Shown one piece after another: positions 17,613 through 27,175 of a stretch of DNA of 64,000 nt. Source of the DNA: Sulfitobacter sp. LCG007 (GTDB taxonomy: Bacteria; Pseudomonadota; Alphaproteobacteria; Rhodobacterales; Rhodobacteraceae); assembly GCF_040801785.1 (NCBI RefSeq), contig NZ_CP161805.1:248001-312000 (forward strand), given 5' to 3'. Within the stretch, counting starts at the first letter, position 1. Each line of letters opens with the position of its first letter. Made by a program: the position numbers and the translations under genes. A model generated the notes under the pieces. The model was not told the DNA's origin and did not search any database. It saw only the letters and a program-made list of their open reading frames with translations.

Positions 17613-18677
17613 TCAGCGCGCGAGGTCAAGGGCCTTGCGCATGACGGTCGGCAGGTCCGAGGGGCGAAACTCGGACGGACCGAGGAATTCGCCGCGCGAC
17701 GGTGCCGCGCCAGGCGGGACATCCGCCCGCATGAGCGAAAGGCGCAGGTGGAAGTGGGTGAAGGTGTGGCGCACCTCGCCCGCGACCGGCATCCAGTCGG
17801 CGGCCACCGGCGGCGCATCCCCGGGCAGCGGCAGGTCCGCGCCGATCCATTCGGTTCCGGGCCAGCCGAGCATGCCTCCGAGCAGACCGCGCTCCGGACG
17901 GCGTTCCAGCAGCCAGGCGCCATCCGCGCGCCGGGCGATCCAGGCAAGACCGTGACGCAGGGGCTTGGCCGGTTTCGGCGTCTTGCGGGGCAGCTGGGCG
18001 GCGGTGCCTTCCGCCCGGGCGCGGCAGGGGTCTCGCCAGGGGCAGATGCCGCAGGCAGGCGACGTGGGCGTGCAGATCGTCGCGCCGAGGTCCATCACCG
18101 CCTGCGCATAGTCGCCGGGACGTGCGGCGGGTGTCAGCGCCTGGGCCCGCGCCATCAGCTCGGGTTTGGCGGCCGGAAGCGGCGTGTGGATGTCGTGAAG
18201 GCGCGCCATGACCCGCTCGACATTGCCGTCCATCACCGCATGCGGCAGGTCGAAGGCGATCGAGGAGACCGCGGCCGCCGTGTAAGGCCCGATACCCGGC
18301 AGCGCGAGCAGCGCCGCGTGATCGGCCGGAAACGTGCCGCCGTGTTTGGACACGACCGCGCGCGCGCATTTCAGCAGGTTGCGGGCGCGCGCGTAATATC
18401 CGAGGCCGGCCCATTCTGCCATCACCTCCGCATCGGGTGCCGCCGCAAGGTCGGCGACGGTGGGCCAGCGCGCCACGAAACGCTCGAAATAGGCGCGCAC
18501 GGTCGCGACGGTGGTCTGCTGGAGCATGATCTCGGACAGCCATACCCTGTAGGGATCGGGCCACACGCCGCGCCGTCGCTCGGCCGGGGGGATGCGCCAT
18601 GGCATCTTGCGGGCATGGGTATCGTACCAGTCCAGAAGGCCCGCGCTTAGAGAGGTTGTGTCGGTCGCGTCACGCAA
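17613..18677 (-). CDS. mutY: A/G-specific adenine DNA glycosylase
   Basis: This 354-residue repair enzyme removes adenine opposite 8-oxoguanine. It shows MLQQTTVATV near residue 51, the helix-hairpin-helix LPGIGPYTAAAV (126-137) with catalytic Asp150 in VMDGNVERV, and an iron-sulfur cluster loop with Cys202, Cys209, Cys212 and Cys218. The C-terminal third is the MutT-like domain that recognises 8-oxoG. Length is normal. It is divergent from the DUF721 gene. Confidence 0.96.
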   Translation of the reverse strand: MRDATDTTSLSAGLLDWYDTHARKMPWRIPPAERRRGVWPDPYRVWLSEIMLQQTTVATVRAYFERFVARWPTVADLAAAPDAEVMAEWAGLGYYARARNLLKCARAVVSKHGGTFPADHAALLALPGIGPYTAAAVSSIAFDLPHAVMDGNVERVMARLHDIHTPLPAAKPELMARAQALTPAARPGDYAQAVMDLGATICTPTSPACGICPWRDPCRARAEGTAAQLPRKTPKPAKPLRHGLAWIARRADGAWLLERRPERGLLGGMLGWPGTEWIGADLPLPGDAPPVAADWMPVAGEVRHTFTHFHLRLSLMRADVPPGAAPSRGEFLGPSEFRPSDLPTVMRKALDLAR

Positions 18678-18758
18678 TGTTTATGGTCCGGTTCGATCTG
18701 GGCTACTGGCAGCGGGCGCATGAGACGTTATGCTGGGCCAGTCCGGAGAATGATAGAC

Positions 18759-19262
18759 ATGCCGCCGCCACGCGCCAGTACCAACGGGTTCAAACGCACC
18801 TCCACGCTTCTGCAGCGGCGGATCCGGAAGGCGTCCGAAAGCCGGGGCTTCGCGCAGAGCCGCCTGCTGACCCACTGGGCCGAAATTGCCGGCGACGCCG
18901 CGGCGGAAATCTCGCGCCCGGTCGAGGTGAGCTACGGGCGCGGCGGGATCGGCGCGACGCTGACGCTGCTGACCACGGGGGCAAACGCGCCCATGCTGGA
19001 AATGCAGAAGGAAGAGCTGCGCAGCCGGGTCAACGCGGTCTACGGCTACAATGCGATCGCCCGTATCCGGATCACCCAGACCGCAGCCACCGGTTTTGCT
19101 GAAGGGCAGGCGGCATTCGCGCGCCCATCGCCCGCTGCGCCGACCGCGGCGCCGGACCCGCTGTTGCGCCGCCGGGCCGAGTCCGTTGTCGAACCGGTGC
19201 GCGACGAGGGCCTGCGCGCTGCGCTGGCGCAGCTGGCGCAGAACATTCTTGCCAAGACATAA
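18759..19262 (+). CDS. DUF721 (DciA-like) protein
   Basis: The 167-residue protein carries the DUF721 fold in residues 20-110 (AQSRLLTHWAEIAGDAAAEI and ELRSRVNAVYGYNAIARIRI). DciA proteins with this domain recruit or load the replicative helicase DnaB in bacteria lacking DnaC, so that role is plausible. The C-terminal half is a proline/alanine-rich linker and a short helix. I start at ATG 18759 with GGAGAA upstream; an upstream in-frame start would add 13 residues. The DsbA-like gene follows after 22 bases. Confidence 0.8.
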   Translation: MPPPRASTNGFKRTSTLLQRRIRKASESRGFAQSRLLTHWAEIAGDAAAEISRPVEVSYGRGGIGATLTLLTTGANAPMLEMQKEELRSRVNAVYGYNAIARIRITQTAATGFAEGQAAFARPSPAAPTAAPDPLLRRRAESVVEPVRDEGLRAALAQLAQNILAKT

Positions 19263-19284
19263 CACTGAAGAAGAAGGAAGAGAC

Positions 19285-19953
19285 ATGTCGCGACTGACTG
19301 CACTCCTGGCCGCATTCGTGGTCCTGAGCCTCACCGCCCTCGTATTCGGCGGGCGCGGGACTTCGCCCTCGGGAGAGACCTATTCGCCGTTCGCCGCAAG
19401 CGCGCAGGAAGCCGCGGTCGATATCTCGGGTATCGAGGAAATGAGCCAGGGCAATCCGGACGCGCCGGTGACGGTGATCGAATATGCGAGCTTCACCTGC
19501 CCCCATTGCGAGGCCTTCCATGCGGGGCCCTTCAAGCAGCTGAAGGCGAACTACATCGACACCGGCAAGATCAATTTCGTCTATCGCGAGGTCTATTTCG
19601 ACCGCTACGGTCTCTGGGCATCCATGATCGCGCGCTGCGCGGGGACACCTGAAAAATTCTTCGGCATCTCGGATCTGATCTACGATGGTCAGAGCGAATG
19701 GGTGCGCGCGGGCGAGCCTGCCCAGATCGTGGAGGAATTGCGCAAGATCGGGCGCCTCGCGGGTCTGGACAACGACGCGATGGAAGCCTGCCTGCAGGAC
19801 GGCGACAAGGCCCGGACACTCGTTGCCTGGTACGAGAGCAACGCCCAAGCGGACGGGATCGACAGGACGCCGAGTTTTGTCATCAATGGCAAGAAATACG
19901 CCAACATGCCCTATGACGAGATGGCGAAGCTGATCGACGCCGCCGCCGAGTGA
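19285..19953 (+). CDS. DsbA family thiol:disulfide oxidoreductase (secreted)
   Basis: The 222-residue protein has an N-terminal signal or anchor (residues 3-22) and a thioredoxin-fold DsbA domain with the active site CPHC at residues 72-75 in SFTCPHCEAFH. A cis-proline segment (DRTPSFVINGKKY) is near the C-terminus. It should introduce or isomerise disulfides in periplasmic proteins. ATG 19285 is preceded by GGAAGAG. It is the second gene of a pair with the DciA-like gene, an association known in this family. Confidence 0.92.
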   Translation: MSRLTALLAAFVVLSLTALVFGGRGTSPSGETYSPFAASAQEAAVDISGIEEMSQGNPDAPVTVIEYASFTCPHCEAFHAGPFKQLKANYIDTGKINFVYREVYFDRYGLWASMIARCAGTPEKFFGISDLIYDGQSEWVRAGEPAQIVEELRKIGRLAGLDNDAMEACLQDGDKARTLVAWYESNAQADGIDRTPSFVINGKKYANMPYDEMAKLIDAAAE

Positions 19954-19977
19954 AGCCGGCCCGCGAGCGAAGCCTGC

Positions 19978-20005
19978 CGTAGGGTGCGGCCTGCCGCACC
20001 TTACG
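19978..20005. repeat. REP-like palindrome, copy 1
   Basis: A 28-bp palindrome with arms reading GTAGGGTGCGGC and GCCGCACCTTAC around a CT centre. Its right arm supplies the TAA stop of lpxK on the minus strand. The reverse complement recurs at 62543-62569, identical apart from the central two bases. It lies between the 3' ends of convergent genes (DsbA-like and lpxK) and may be a bidirectional terminator or a REP element. Confidence 0.8.
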
Positions 20006-20999
20006 CTGCGGGTCCGACCCGCGCGCGCAGGAGGGCATCGAGCGCCCCGGCGTCCTCGAAGGCCAGACGCACCGGCAGCGAGATCACCCGGCTTCGGAAC
20101 TCCGGCGGCAGCCGCACCATGTCTTTCTCGGTGGTGACGAGCTGGGCTCCCAGGCTGCGGGCATCTGCCTCGAGCCTGCCCAGCAGGGCCTTGGTCAGGG
20201 GCTGGTGATCGTCCAGCGGTTCGCAGCGCAGCAGCCGGACGCCAAGTCCCCTTAGCGTGGCGAAGAACTTTTCCGGATGCCCGATGCCGGCGAAGGCGAG
20301 CACGGGCGTCCCCTGCCAGTCCATGCCCGTCCGCAGGGGCTCGAGCGCGGCCCTGAGGTGCGGCAGGCCGCTGGCAGCCGCACCGGCGCAGAACCGCGCC
20401 TGTGCCGGCGCATCTCCGATCGTGAGCAGCAGGTCGGCCCGGGCGAGCCCTTCCGCTACCGGTTCACGCAGCGGGCCTGCGGGAATGCATCGCCGGTTCC
20501 CGAATCCTTTTTCCGCATCGGCCACCACGATGGCGAGGTCATGGCGCAGGGCGGGATCCTGGAAGCCGTCATCCAGCAGGATGACGCTTGCCCCCGCAGC
20601 CGCCGCTGCCCGCGCGCCCGCGAGCCTGCCCCTTGCGACCCAGACCTCGGCGAAGGCGGCAAGCAGCAGCGGTTCGTCCCCGACATCCTGCGGCCTGTGC
20701 CGCGACGGATCGATGCGCAGCGGCCCCGTCTCGCGGCCGCCGTACCCGCGCGTGACCACATGGGGGTTGTGGTGCATGTCCCGCAAGCGTTCCGCCAGCG
20801 CGATGACTGTGGGTGTCTTGCCGGTCCCGCCTGCATTGATGTTGCCCACGCAAATCACCGGCACGCCGGGCGATGCCCGTTCACCTTGGGCGAGCCGGTT
20901 GGCGGTGGCACGGGCGTAGAGCGCGCCCAGCGGCTGGAGCAGCCGCGCTGCAGGTGCCGGTCGTTCCGGATCGGTGAACCAGAAGGCGGGGGCCCGCAT
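20001..20999 (-). CDS. lpxK: tetraacyldisaccharide 4'-kinase
   Basis: This 332-residue membrane-associated kinase phosphorylates the 4' position of the lipid A disaccharide precursor. The P-loop is GGTGKT (57-62) in [13 protein letters not shown], and [12 protein letters not shown] is the catalytic-site segment conserved in LpxK. The N-terminus is hydrophobic and amphipathic, as expected. Start ATG 20999 overlaps the waaA stop (TGATG), so the two lipid A genes are coupled. The stop codon lies within the palindromic repeat. Confidence 0.95.
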   Translation of the reverse strand: MRAPAFWFTDPERPAPAARLLQPLGALYARATANRLAQGERASPGVPVICVGNINAGGTGKTPTVIALAERLRDMHHNPHVVTRGYGGRETGPLRIDPSRHRPQDVGDEPLLLAAFAEVWVARGRLAGARAAAAAGASVILLDDGFQDPALRHDLAIVVADAEKGFGNRRCIPAGPLREPVAEGLARADLLLTIGDAPAQARFCAGAAASGLPHLRAALEPLRTGMDWQGTPVLAFAGIGHPEKFFATLRGLGVRLLRCEPLDDHQPLTKALLGRLEADARSLGAQLVTTEKDMVRLPPEFRSRVISLPVRLAFEDAGALDALLRARVGPAA

Positions 21000-22240
21000 C
21001 AGGAGGGTCTCTCGATCGTGTCGATCGTGTCGAGCGTGGCCTGGACGTGATCGATGACACGGTCGGTCACGGCCGCGCCCTGGCTGATCACATCCCACCC
21101 GGCATGCGCCATGGAAGCGGCCTGGTCGGCCGCCATCAGGCGGCTGACGGCGATGCCGAGCGCATGGGCGTCGTTGACGATGCGCGCGGCCCCTGCGTTG
21201 GCAAGGCGCGTGTAGAGTTGCAGGTAGCGCCGGATGTTCGGGCCATAGAGCACAGCCGAGCCGAGCGCCGCCGCTTCGAAAGGATCGCGGCCGCTGTAGT
21301 CGGGCGACAGCGAACTGCCGAGGAAGGCGACAGGGGCGACCCGGTAGAAAAGGCCGAGATCCTGTTCGTCATCGGCCAGCAATACCTGTGTGAGCTCACC
21401 CGGTTCCCGCGTTTCGCACCACCGTTCCAGATGCATGCCGTCGGCCCGTATGCGCTCGGCGATCTTTCCGTCGGTGTCGGGTTCGGCCAGCAGCAGGATC
21501 AGGAGCAGCCGGTGCGACAGGCGCATCGCGGCCCGGTGTGCGGCCAGCACGGTGGCCACCTCGCCAGGCTGCACACCCGTCGCAAGCCAGACCTGCCTTC
21601 CGTACAGGGCCGCGGAAAGCTCGGCCTCGTCCCTTGCGTTGCAGGGCAGCGCCCGCCCCCCTGCCTGCAGCGGTGCCAGGCGCTCGATGCGCGCCGGCGG
21701 CACGCCGAGGTTTTCCAGCCTTGCCCTGGCCCCGCCGGAGCGGACCATGATGGCCTTGAATCGGGCCAGGATCTGGCGGGTCACTTCCGGTATCCATCGG
21801 TCGCGCCGCCCGTCGAAGCCGTCCGCATCGGCGTCGATCAGCGCCATCTCGCAGCCGCTGTCGAGCGCACACTGGATCAGGTTCGGACGCAACCTGCCCC
21901 AGCTCCACAGCCCGACGGTCGGCGCCCAGTGCTCGACGAAGCCGCGCACGGCGGCGGGATGGTCCGATTTCGGCGTGTCTGCCATGAGGATGCGGCTTGC
22001 CGCGAGGTCGCCGGAATCGGCCGGGGCCGCATCCTTCGGGAGGGTGACGAGCACGTTCAGCCCGTAGCGCGCGACGGCCAGCCGTAAGGCGAGATCGTTT
22101 ATCGCGCTGAGGTTGGACGGGTCGGCAGCGTGTATCCAGACCAGTTCCCCACTGGGACGGGGCTGCGCACAAAGGTAGGCCGAGGGATCGCCGCGTTGCG
22201 ACCAGGCCCGGTAGGCCGCGAGGCCGAGGTACCGGGCCAA
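20999..22240 (-). CDS. waaA: 3-deoxy-D-manno-octulosonic acid (Kdo) transferase
   Basis: This 413-residue GT-B glycosyltransferase adds Kdo to lipid IVA. Recognisable parts are the N-terminal domain beginning [30 protein letters not shown], and the C-terminal nucleotide-binding segment [24 protein letters not shown]. The start is TTG at 22240, six bases after the DUF4170 stop, with no clear ribosome binding site, so it may depend on translational coupling. The next gene is lpxK. Confidence 0.92.
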   Translation of the reverse strand: MARYLGLAAYRAWSQRGDPSAYLCAQPRPSGELVWIHAADPSNLSAINDLALRLAVARYGLNVLVTLPKDAAPADSGDLAASRILMADTPKSDHPAAVRGFVEHWAPTVGLWSWGRLRPNLIQCALDSGCEMALIDADADGFDGRRDRWIPEVTRQILARFKAIMVRSGGARARLENLGVPPARIERLAPLQAGGRALPCNARDEAELSAALYGRQVWLATGVQPGEVATVLAAHRAAMRLSHRLLLILLLAEPDTDGKIAERIRADGMHLERWCETREPGELTQVLLADDEQDLGLFYRVAPVAFLGSSLSPDYSGRDPFEAAALGSAVLYGPNIRRYLQLYTRLANAGAARIVNDAHALGIAVSRLMAADQAASMAHAGWDVISQGAAVTDRVIDHVQATLDTIDTIERPS

Positions 22241-22246
22241 GGCGCG

Positions 22247-22489
22247 TTATCTCAGGACTTCGGTCGTGGAGCCCGACTGCTCCTCGTCGCGCAGCCTGTG
22301 AAGATGCGCGATGAAATAGCGCATGTGGGCGTTGTCGACCGTTCGTTGCGCCTCGGCCTTCCAGGCGTTGAACGCGGTCTCGTAATTGGGAAAGATCCCG
22401 ACGATATGCAGCTCGTCGACATTCTTGAAGGCGTTCTTCGTCGGGTCCACGAGTTCACCCCCGAACACGAGGTGCAGGCGCTGGCTCAT
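22247..22489 (-). CDS. DUF4170 family small protein
   Basis: The 80-residue protein matches DUF4170: it opens MSQRLHLVFGGELVDP and continues with ELHIVGIFPNYETAFNAWKA and a helical TVDNAHMRYFIAHLHRL. Family function is unknown. It is always a small cytoplasmic protein and often sits next to Kdo transferase and inositol-monophosphatase-type genes, as here. It is likely the lead gene for waaA and lpxK, or follows the cysQ-like gene in one transcript (56-base gap). Confidence 0.85.
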   Translation of the reverse strand: MSQRLHLVFGGELVDPTKNAFKNVDELHIVGIFPNYETAFNAWKAEAQRTVDNAHMRYFIAHLHRLRDEEQSGSTTEVLR

Positions 22490-22545
22490 ATCATCATCCT
22501 TTGCTTTGGGGGTCTGGCGGAAAATCGCTGATGTGGCATGTGGCG

Positions 22546-23340
22546 TCAAGCCGCCGTGCCGTGTCGCGGCGCGAGCGCGGCAAGCAGGGCGGCATGCATG
22601 CCTGCCCCGGCCGCGACGACACCCTCGAAGCACGGCATCGGCCGGTTGAATTCCAGCACCTGGCCGGTTGCGTCGCTGCATGTTCCGCCCGCCTCGGCGA
22701 CGATCAGCGCGCCCGCCGCAATGTCCCACTCCCAACTGGGCCGGAAGGTGAGCATGGCGTCGAAGCGCCCCTGCGCCACCAGCCCCAGCCGGTAGGCGAG
22801 CGAGGGCCGGTGCTCGCGCCGGAAACGCGGCACGCCGCGGCTCCACTTGCACGGGTCGAGGGCGGCACGTGTGGCCAGGACAGCGGCGCTGTCCGGATCG
22901 GTGGCGCAGGTGGCGGAAATCGGGATGCCGTTCAGATGCGCTCCGCTGCCCTTCGCGGCTGTAAAGAGCTTGTCGCGCGCGGGCAGGTAGATGGCGGCAG
23001 CGGTGACGACGCCCCCGCGCGCGACGGCGATCGAATGCGCCCACGAATTCGACCCTTCGGCGAAGCTTCGCGTTCCGTCGATCGGATCTATGATGAACAC
23101 CGACTCCCGGCCGAGGCGCTCGCGGCTGTCCTCGCTCTCCTCCGAAAGCCAGCCGTATGCGGGACGCGCCTGCCGCAGGACCTGGACCAGAAGGTTGTTC
23201 ACCGCGATGTCGGCCTCGGTCACGGGTCCGGCGTTGTCGGGTTTGTCCCAGCGCCGTGCGGCGGACCCTACATAGCCGAGCGCGAGCTTGCCCGCCTCGC
23301 GGATCGCGTCCGTGATCAGACCCAGATCATCCTCCGGCAA
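22546..23340 (-). CDS. inositol monophosphatase / 3'(2'),5'-bisphosphate nucleotidase family (CysQ-like)
   Basis: This roughly 264-residue Mg/Li-sensitive phosphatase has the family metal-site motifs: the acidic EESED segment, DPIDGTRSFAEGSNSW, and WEWDIAAGALIVAEAGG. Members hydrolyse PAP or inositol phosphates. The start is uncertain: there is no ATG or GTG near the conserved N-terminus, and TTG at 23340 or 23373 must be used. I prefer 23340, with GGGGA upstream, which overlaps the pmbA 3' end by 14 bases. The frame is intact throughout. Confidence 0.88.
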   Translation of the reverse strand: MPEDDLGLITDAIREAGKLALGYVGSAARRWDKPDNAGPVTEADIAVNNLLVQVLRQARPAYGWLSEESEDSRERLGRESVFIIDPIDGTRSFAEGSNSWAHSIAVARGGVVTAAAIYLPARDKLFTAAKGSGAHLNGIPISATCATDPDSAAVLATRAALDPCKWSRGVPRFRREHRPSLAYRLGLVAQGRFDAMLTFRPSWEWDIAAGALIVAEAGGTCSDATGQVLEFNRPMPCFEGVVAAGAGMHAALLAALAPRHGTAA

Positions 23341-24673
23341 GGGTAATCCCCGGCACGAGAAGCGAGGGGACAACCCGGCTGAGCCATGGGCGGGCGTCGT
23401 TTGCGGGCACCATCCCGAGCAGCATGTGGCGCAGGTTGCCCGCGATGGTGATCTCGTTCACGGCATGGGTGACTTCACCGTTTTCGATCCAGAGCCCGGA
23501 GGCCCCGCGCGAGTAGTCGCCGGTATTGGGATTGATGGTCGAACCGATCATCGAGGTCACGAGCAGCCCGGTGCCCATGTCGCGGATGAGGTCCTCGCGG
23601 CTGGCCGATCCCGGAGTCAGCGTGACGTTCCAGGTCGAGGGCGAGGGTCCGCCGGAAGCGCCGCGCATGGCGTTCGCGGTCGACCGCATGCCGAGCTTGC
23701 GCGCGGTTCCGAGATCGAGGGTCCATCCCGTCAGGACGCCGTCGTCCACGATTTGGCGCCGGCGCGTCGCCAGCCCCTCGCCGTCGAAGGGGCGCGATCC
23801 GCTGGCGCGGGGGCGGTGCGGGTCTTCGACAAGCGAGATCCCGGTCGGCAGCACCTGCGTTCCGAGCGCATCCCGCAGCCATGAAGCGCCCCGCGCGATT
23901 GCCGATCCGTTCACCGCCGAGAGCAGGTGGCCGATCAGCGAGGACGCCACCCGCTCGTCGAAGATGACCGGGTAGGCGCCCGTCTTCGGCCGCCGCGCGC
24001 CGGCGCGGGCCATGGTGCGTTCGGCCGCCGTGCGCCCGATATCCTCGGGGCTGCGCAGGTCGGACTGGAAGGTCCGGCTGTCGCCGTCGTAATCCCGTTC
24101 CATTCCGGTGCCCTGACCGGTGATGGCCACGCAGGAAATGCCGCGGCTGCTGCGCGAGAAGCCCCCGGAAAAGCCGTTGCTGGCGGCGAGATGGATGTGG
24201 CGCAGCCCGTATCCCGCGCTGGACGCCTCGATCTGGGAGATGCCGGGATGCGACCGGGCCGCCGCCTCGGCGCGCAGCGCGTCCTCCATCAGCGCCTGCG
24301 CGCTCGGCTCGGGTGCGGGGTCGCGCAGGGCCAGCGCCTCGAGGTCGTAATCGCGGGCAAGCTCGGACGGATCGGCAAGGCCGGCGTGCGGGTCGTCCAG
24401 CGCCTCGCGCGCCATTGCAACAGCGCGTTCGGCCATTTCGGAAATGGTGGTGTCCCGTGTGTCCGAGGCGGACACGTTCGCCACCTTCTGTCCGATCAGC
24501 ACACGCAGGCCGATGTCGATGCCTTCCGAGCGTTCCGCCTGCTCCAGCTTGCCGGCCCGGACCTCGATGGAAAGCGACGTTCCGCTCATTGCCACGGCGT
24601 CGGCCGCGTCGGCGCCGGCCTTTCGCGCAGCGGCAAGCAGACGCTCGGTGAGTGCCTCCAGCGTCTGCGTCAT
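23327..24673 (-). CDS. pmbA: TldD/PmbA family metallopeptidase-like protein
   Basis: The 448-residue protein matches PmbA (TldE): the N-terminal half has VRAGKLEQAERSEGIDIGLRV, and the C-terminal half has SLVEDPHRPRASGSRPFDGEG, ARKLGMRSTANAMRG and NPNTGDYSRGASGLWIENGEV. TldD and TldE together process peptides such as microcin B17 and the CcdA antitoxin. The partner tldD is not in the window. It is upstream of the cysQ-like gene and overlaps it, so the genes are co-transcribed. Confidence 0.92.
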   Translation of the reverse strand: MTQTLEALTERLLAAARKAGADAADAVAMSGTSLSIEVRAGKLEQAERSEGIDIGLRVLIGQKVANVSASDTRDTTISEMAERAVAMAREALDDPHAGLADPSELARDYDLEALALRDPAPEPSAQALMEDALRAEAAARSHPGISQIEASSAGYGLRHIHLAASNGFSGGFSRSSRGISCVAITGQGTGMERDYDGDSRTFQSDLRSPEDIGRTAAERTMARAGARRPKTGAYPVIFDERVASSLIGHLLSAVNGSAIARGASWLRDALGTQVLPTGISLVEDPHRPRASGSRPFDGEGLATRRRQIVDDGVLTGWTLDLGTARKLGMRSTANAMRGASGGPSPSTWNVTLTPGSASREDLIRDMGTGLLVTSMIGSTINPNTGDYSRGASGLWIENGEVTHAVNEITIAGNLRHMLLGMVPANDARPWLSRVVPSLLVPGITLAGG

Positions 24674-24770
24674 TCGGTCATCTCCGGAATCATCGTCAAG
24701 AGGTAGGAAAGCAGCGACGGCGCCGCAAGCCCTGTCGCGCCTGCGCCGCCTGTTTCCGTCGCCAGCGCTG

Positions 24771-26288
24771 TTACTTTATGCGCTGGCCGTTCGCGAGGAT
24801 CTGGCCGTCCTTCCTGAACTCGATCTTCGAGGTCAGCGTGTCCGGTTCGCCCGTCGGCACGCCGAAGAGGCCCAGCATCATCCGCGCGCCCATCGCCTGA
24901 TCGTCGGGCAGGATGCCCATCGCGACAAGGTTGTCGAGAAGGCCGTTGCCGCCGGAAAGCTTCAGATCGACGCTGCCCTCGGGGACGGGGCCGGCCATCG
25001 GCTGGCTGTTGTCGAAATCGACCTGTCCGCTGCCGGTCAGTTCAGCGCCAGCGAGGTCGAGACGCAGCGCATTCAATGTAACGGAGTCGACATTGCCGGC
25101 CTGTCCGGAGCCGAGTTCCGGCTGCACGTCGAGGGCCGGGTCGAGAAGGTCGCTCGTCACCCGCATCTTCCCTGTGAGATCGATCTCGGCCGTCGCCGGA
25201 TCGCGCGGCAGCTTCCCTTGCGGATCGAACAGCATCCAGATCGCCTCCGATACCTTCAGGTCCACAAGGCTCGCCGTGAGCGCGAAATCCTGAGGATCGT
25301 CGGATTCGGTCAGAGGCATCAACAGTTTCGTCGCGAACTCGCCGAGTTCGAAGGCGATCGGAAGCGGCGTTGCATCTGCCGTCATGGCCATCTGCAGCGC
25401 GTTCTGCACCATGCTGTAGGCCAGACCCGCAGATCCCATGTCGACAGCCAGTTCGCCGCCCTGGGACGTGGTCGTGCCGCGTATGGCGCCTTCGGGACCG
25501 GTGGTGGCGAACTCGCCGGAATTGGCACCGAAGCTGATCGCGCTGTCGACCGCGAAACCATTGGCCAGCATCGCTGCGGGATCGTTCGGATCCACCGCTT
25601 CAAGCGGTATGGCCAGGTTGGACGTGAGGTCGATGCCCTGCGAGGTGCCGGAGGCGTTTGCGGTCGCTCCCTCGGGACCCAGAAGCCTGATCAGATAGTC
25701 GAGCTGCTCCGCCTTCGCGGTCTGGCGGATCTCGCGCATCGCGCCGACCTTTACGGCAGTGCTGCCAGACAGACCCGCGAACGCCAGCCTGCCCGCCACA
25801 TCCCCTTCCGGCATCGTCTCGCCGTCGACGGTCACGCTGGCAAGTTCGGTCGCGACGGTATCGGCGCTGTAGCTGTAGGTGATGTCGCCGGACTCGCCCG
25901 CGGCGCTCATGTCGAGCCCGGTCTGGGTGAAGTCGAGCCGGATGTTCCACGACTCGTCGGTCCGGGACATGGTGTCGATCGCGATCGGCATCGTGCCGGG
26001 CAGGCCGATCTTCACCGAGCCGTCACCGACGTCGGTGAATGTCAGCTTTTCCCAGGTCATCTCGAAGCGGCTGTCATCTTCGGGAAGGTTCATCACGATT
26101 GCGACATCCGACACGCTCAGCGTGTCTCCGGTCTGCGATTCGGAGCCGGAGACTTCGTAGCCCATAGCCTCGAAATAGCCCTTCCAGTCCTCCCAGACTT
26201 CGGCACCCGTCAGATCGGCACGCGCGGCAGGCGCGAGGATCACCAGAGCCAGTGCTGTGGAGGGCAGGAAACGGGTGAAACTTTTCAT
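24771..26288 (-). CDS. DUF2125 family secreted protein
   Basis: The 505-residue protein has a signal peptide (MKSFTRFLPSTALALVILAP, cleavage near ARA). The mature part is beta-rich, with repeated segments such as ISFGANSGEFATTGPEGAI and VDLKLSGGNGLLDNL, characteristic of alphaproteobacterial DUF2125 proteins. The family has unknown function and a periplasmic or envelope location. A ProMet-like ending (GQILANGQRIK) is usual. It is divergent from the SDR operon; a 137-base gap holds both promoters. Confidence 0.83.
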   Translation of the reverse strand: MKSFTRFLPSTALALVILAPAARADLTGAEVWEDWKGYFEAMGYEVSGSESQTGDTLSVSDVAIVMNLPEDDSRFEMTWEKLTFTDVGDGSVKIGLPGTMPIAIDTMSRTDESWNIRLDFTQTGLDMSAAGESGDITYSYSADTVATELASVTVDGETMPEGDVAGRLAFAGLSGSTAVKVGAMREIRQTAKAEQLDYLIRLLGPEGATANASGTSQGIDLTSNLAIPLEAVDPNDPAAMLANGFAVDSAISFGANSGEFATTGPEGAIRGTTTSQGGELAVDMGSAGLAYSMVQNALQMAMTADATPLPIAFELGEFATKLLMPLTESDDPQDFALTASLVDLKVSEAIWMLFDPQGKLPRDPATAEIDLTGKMRVTSDLLDPALDVQPELGSGQAGNVDSVTLNALRLDLAGAELTGSGQVDFDNSQPMAGPVPEGSVDLKLSGGNGLLDNLVAMGILPDDQAMGARMMLGLFGVPTGEPDTLTSKIEFRKDGQILANGQRIK

Positions 26289-26425
26289 GTCGCGATCCTT
26301 CCGGAATATCCGGGCGCATGCTCCGCGAAGGCCGGGACAGGGTCAAGGGGGGACGGGCTGGACCGTCGCGCCGCAGCGCATTACCACGGTTCTCAAACAC
26401 AGCGTCACACAAGGAGAGACCGCGG

Positions 26426-27175
26426 ATGGAAATGACAGGCAAGACGGTGATGATCACCGGCGCGAGCCGCGGTATCGGTGCCGAGACAGCCCGGGTTTTC
26501 GCGGCCGCGGGGGCCAATGTCGCCCTGCTGGCGCGCGGACAGGAAGCGATCGCCGACCTCGCCGGCGAGATCGGCGCGAAGGCGCTTGCGATCCCCTGCA
26601 ACGTCGCGCGCTACAGCGAGGTCGACGCGGCGGTGAACGCCGCCCGAAGCGCCTTCGGCAGCCTCGACGTGCTGATCAACAACGCGGGCGCCATCGAACC
26701 CATCGCGCATCTCGACGACTCCGATCCGGATGCCTGGGGACAGGTCATCGACATCAACCTCAAGGGCGTCTTCCACGGCATGCGCGCGGCGGTTCCGGTC
26801 ATGAAGGCGGCGGGAGGCGGCACGATCCTGACAATCAGTTCCGGCGCGGCGCATTCGCCGATAGAGGCGTGGAGCCACTATTGCGCGTCAAAGGCCGGCG
26901 CCGCGATGCTGACGCGCTGCCTCGACACCGAGGAGCGCGCGAACGGCATCCGCGCCATCGGTCTCTCTCCCGGCACGGTCGCCACCCAGATGCAGCGCGA
27001 AATCAAGGCGTCGGGCATCAACCCGGTCAGCCGCCTCGAATGGTCCGACCACATCCCGCCGGACTGGCCGGCCAGGGCGCTGCTGTGGATGTGCGGGTCC
27101 GAGGCGGATCGCTGGTGCGGCGAGGAGATCTCGCTGCGCGACGCCGAAATCCGTGCCAGTGTGGGGCTCTCATGA
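26426..27175 (+). CDS. SDR family NAD(P)-dependent oxidoreductase
   Basis: The 249-residue enzyme has a classical short-chain dehydrogenase layout: the cofactor loop TGASRGIG (11-18), NNAG (85-88), catalytic Ser138/139 in TISSG, Tyr152 and Lys156 (YCASK). The start ATG 26426 follows AAGGAGAG. The C-terminal sequence (LLWMCGSEADRWCGEEISLRD) ends as in 3-oxoacyl reductase-like members. It precedes and overlaps an enoyl-CoA hydratase-like gene, suggesting an acyl-CoA or hydroxyacyl substrate. Confidence 0.9.
   Translation: MEMTGKTVMITGASRGIGAETARVFAAAGANVALLARGQEAIADLAGEIGAKALAIPCNVARYSEVDAAVNAARSAFGSLDVLINNAGAIEPIAHLDDSDPDAWGQVIDINLKGVFHGMRAAVPVMKAAGGGTILTISSGAAHSPIEAWSHYCASKAGAAMLTRCLDTEERANGIRAIGLSPGTVATQMQREIKASGINPVSRLEWSDHIPPDWPARALLWMCGSEADRWCGEEISLRDAEIRASVGLS

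Noticed and set aside
24444-26435. 663-residue open frame on the plus strand
   Set aside because: Antisense to pmbA and the DUF2125 gene; no domain signature.
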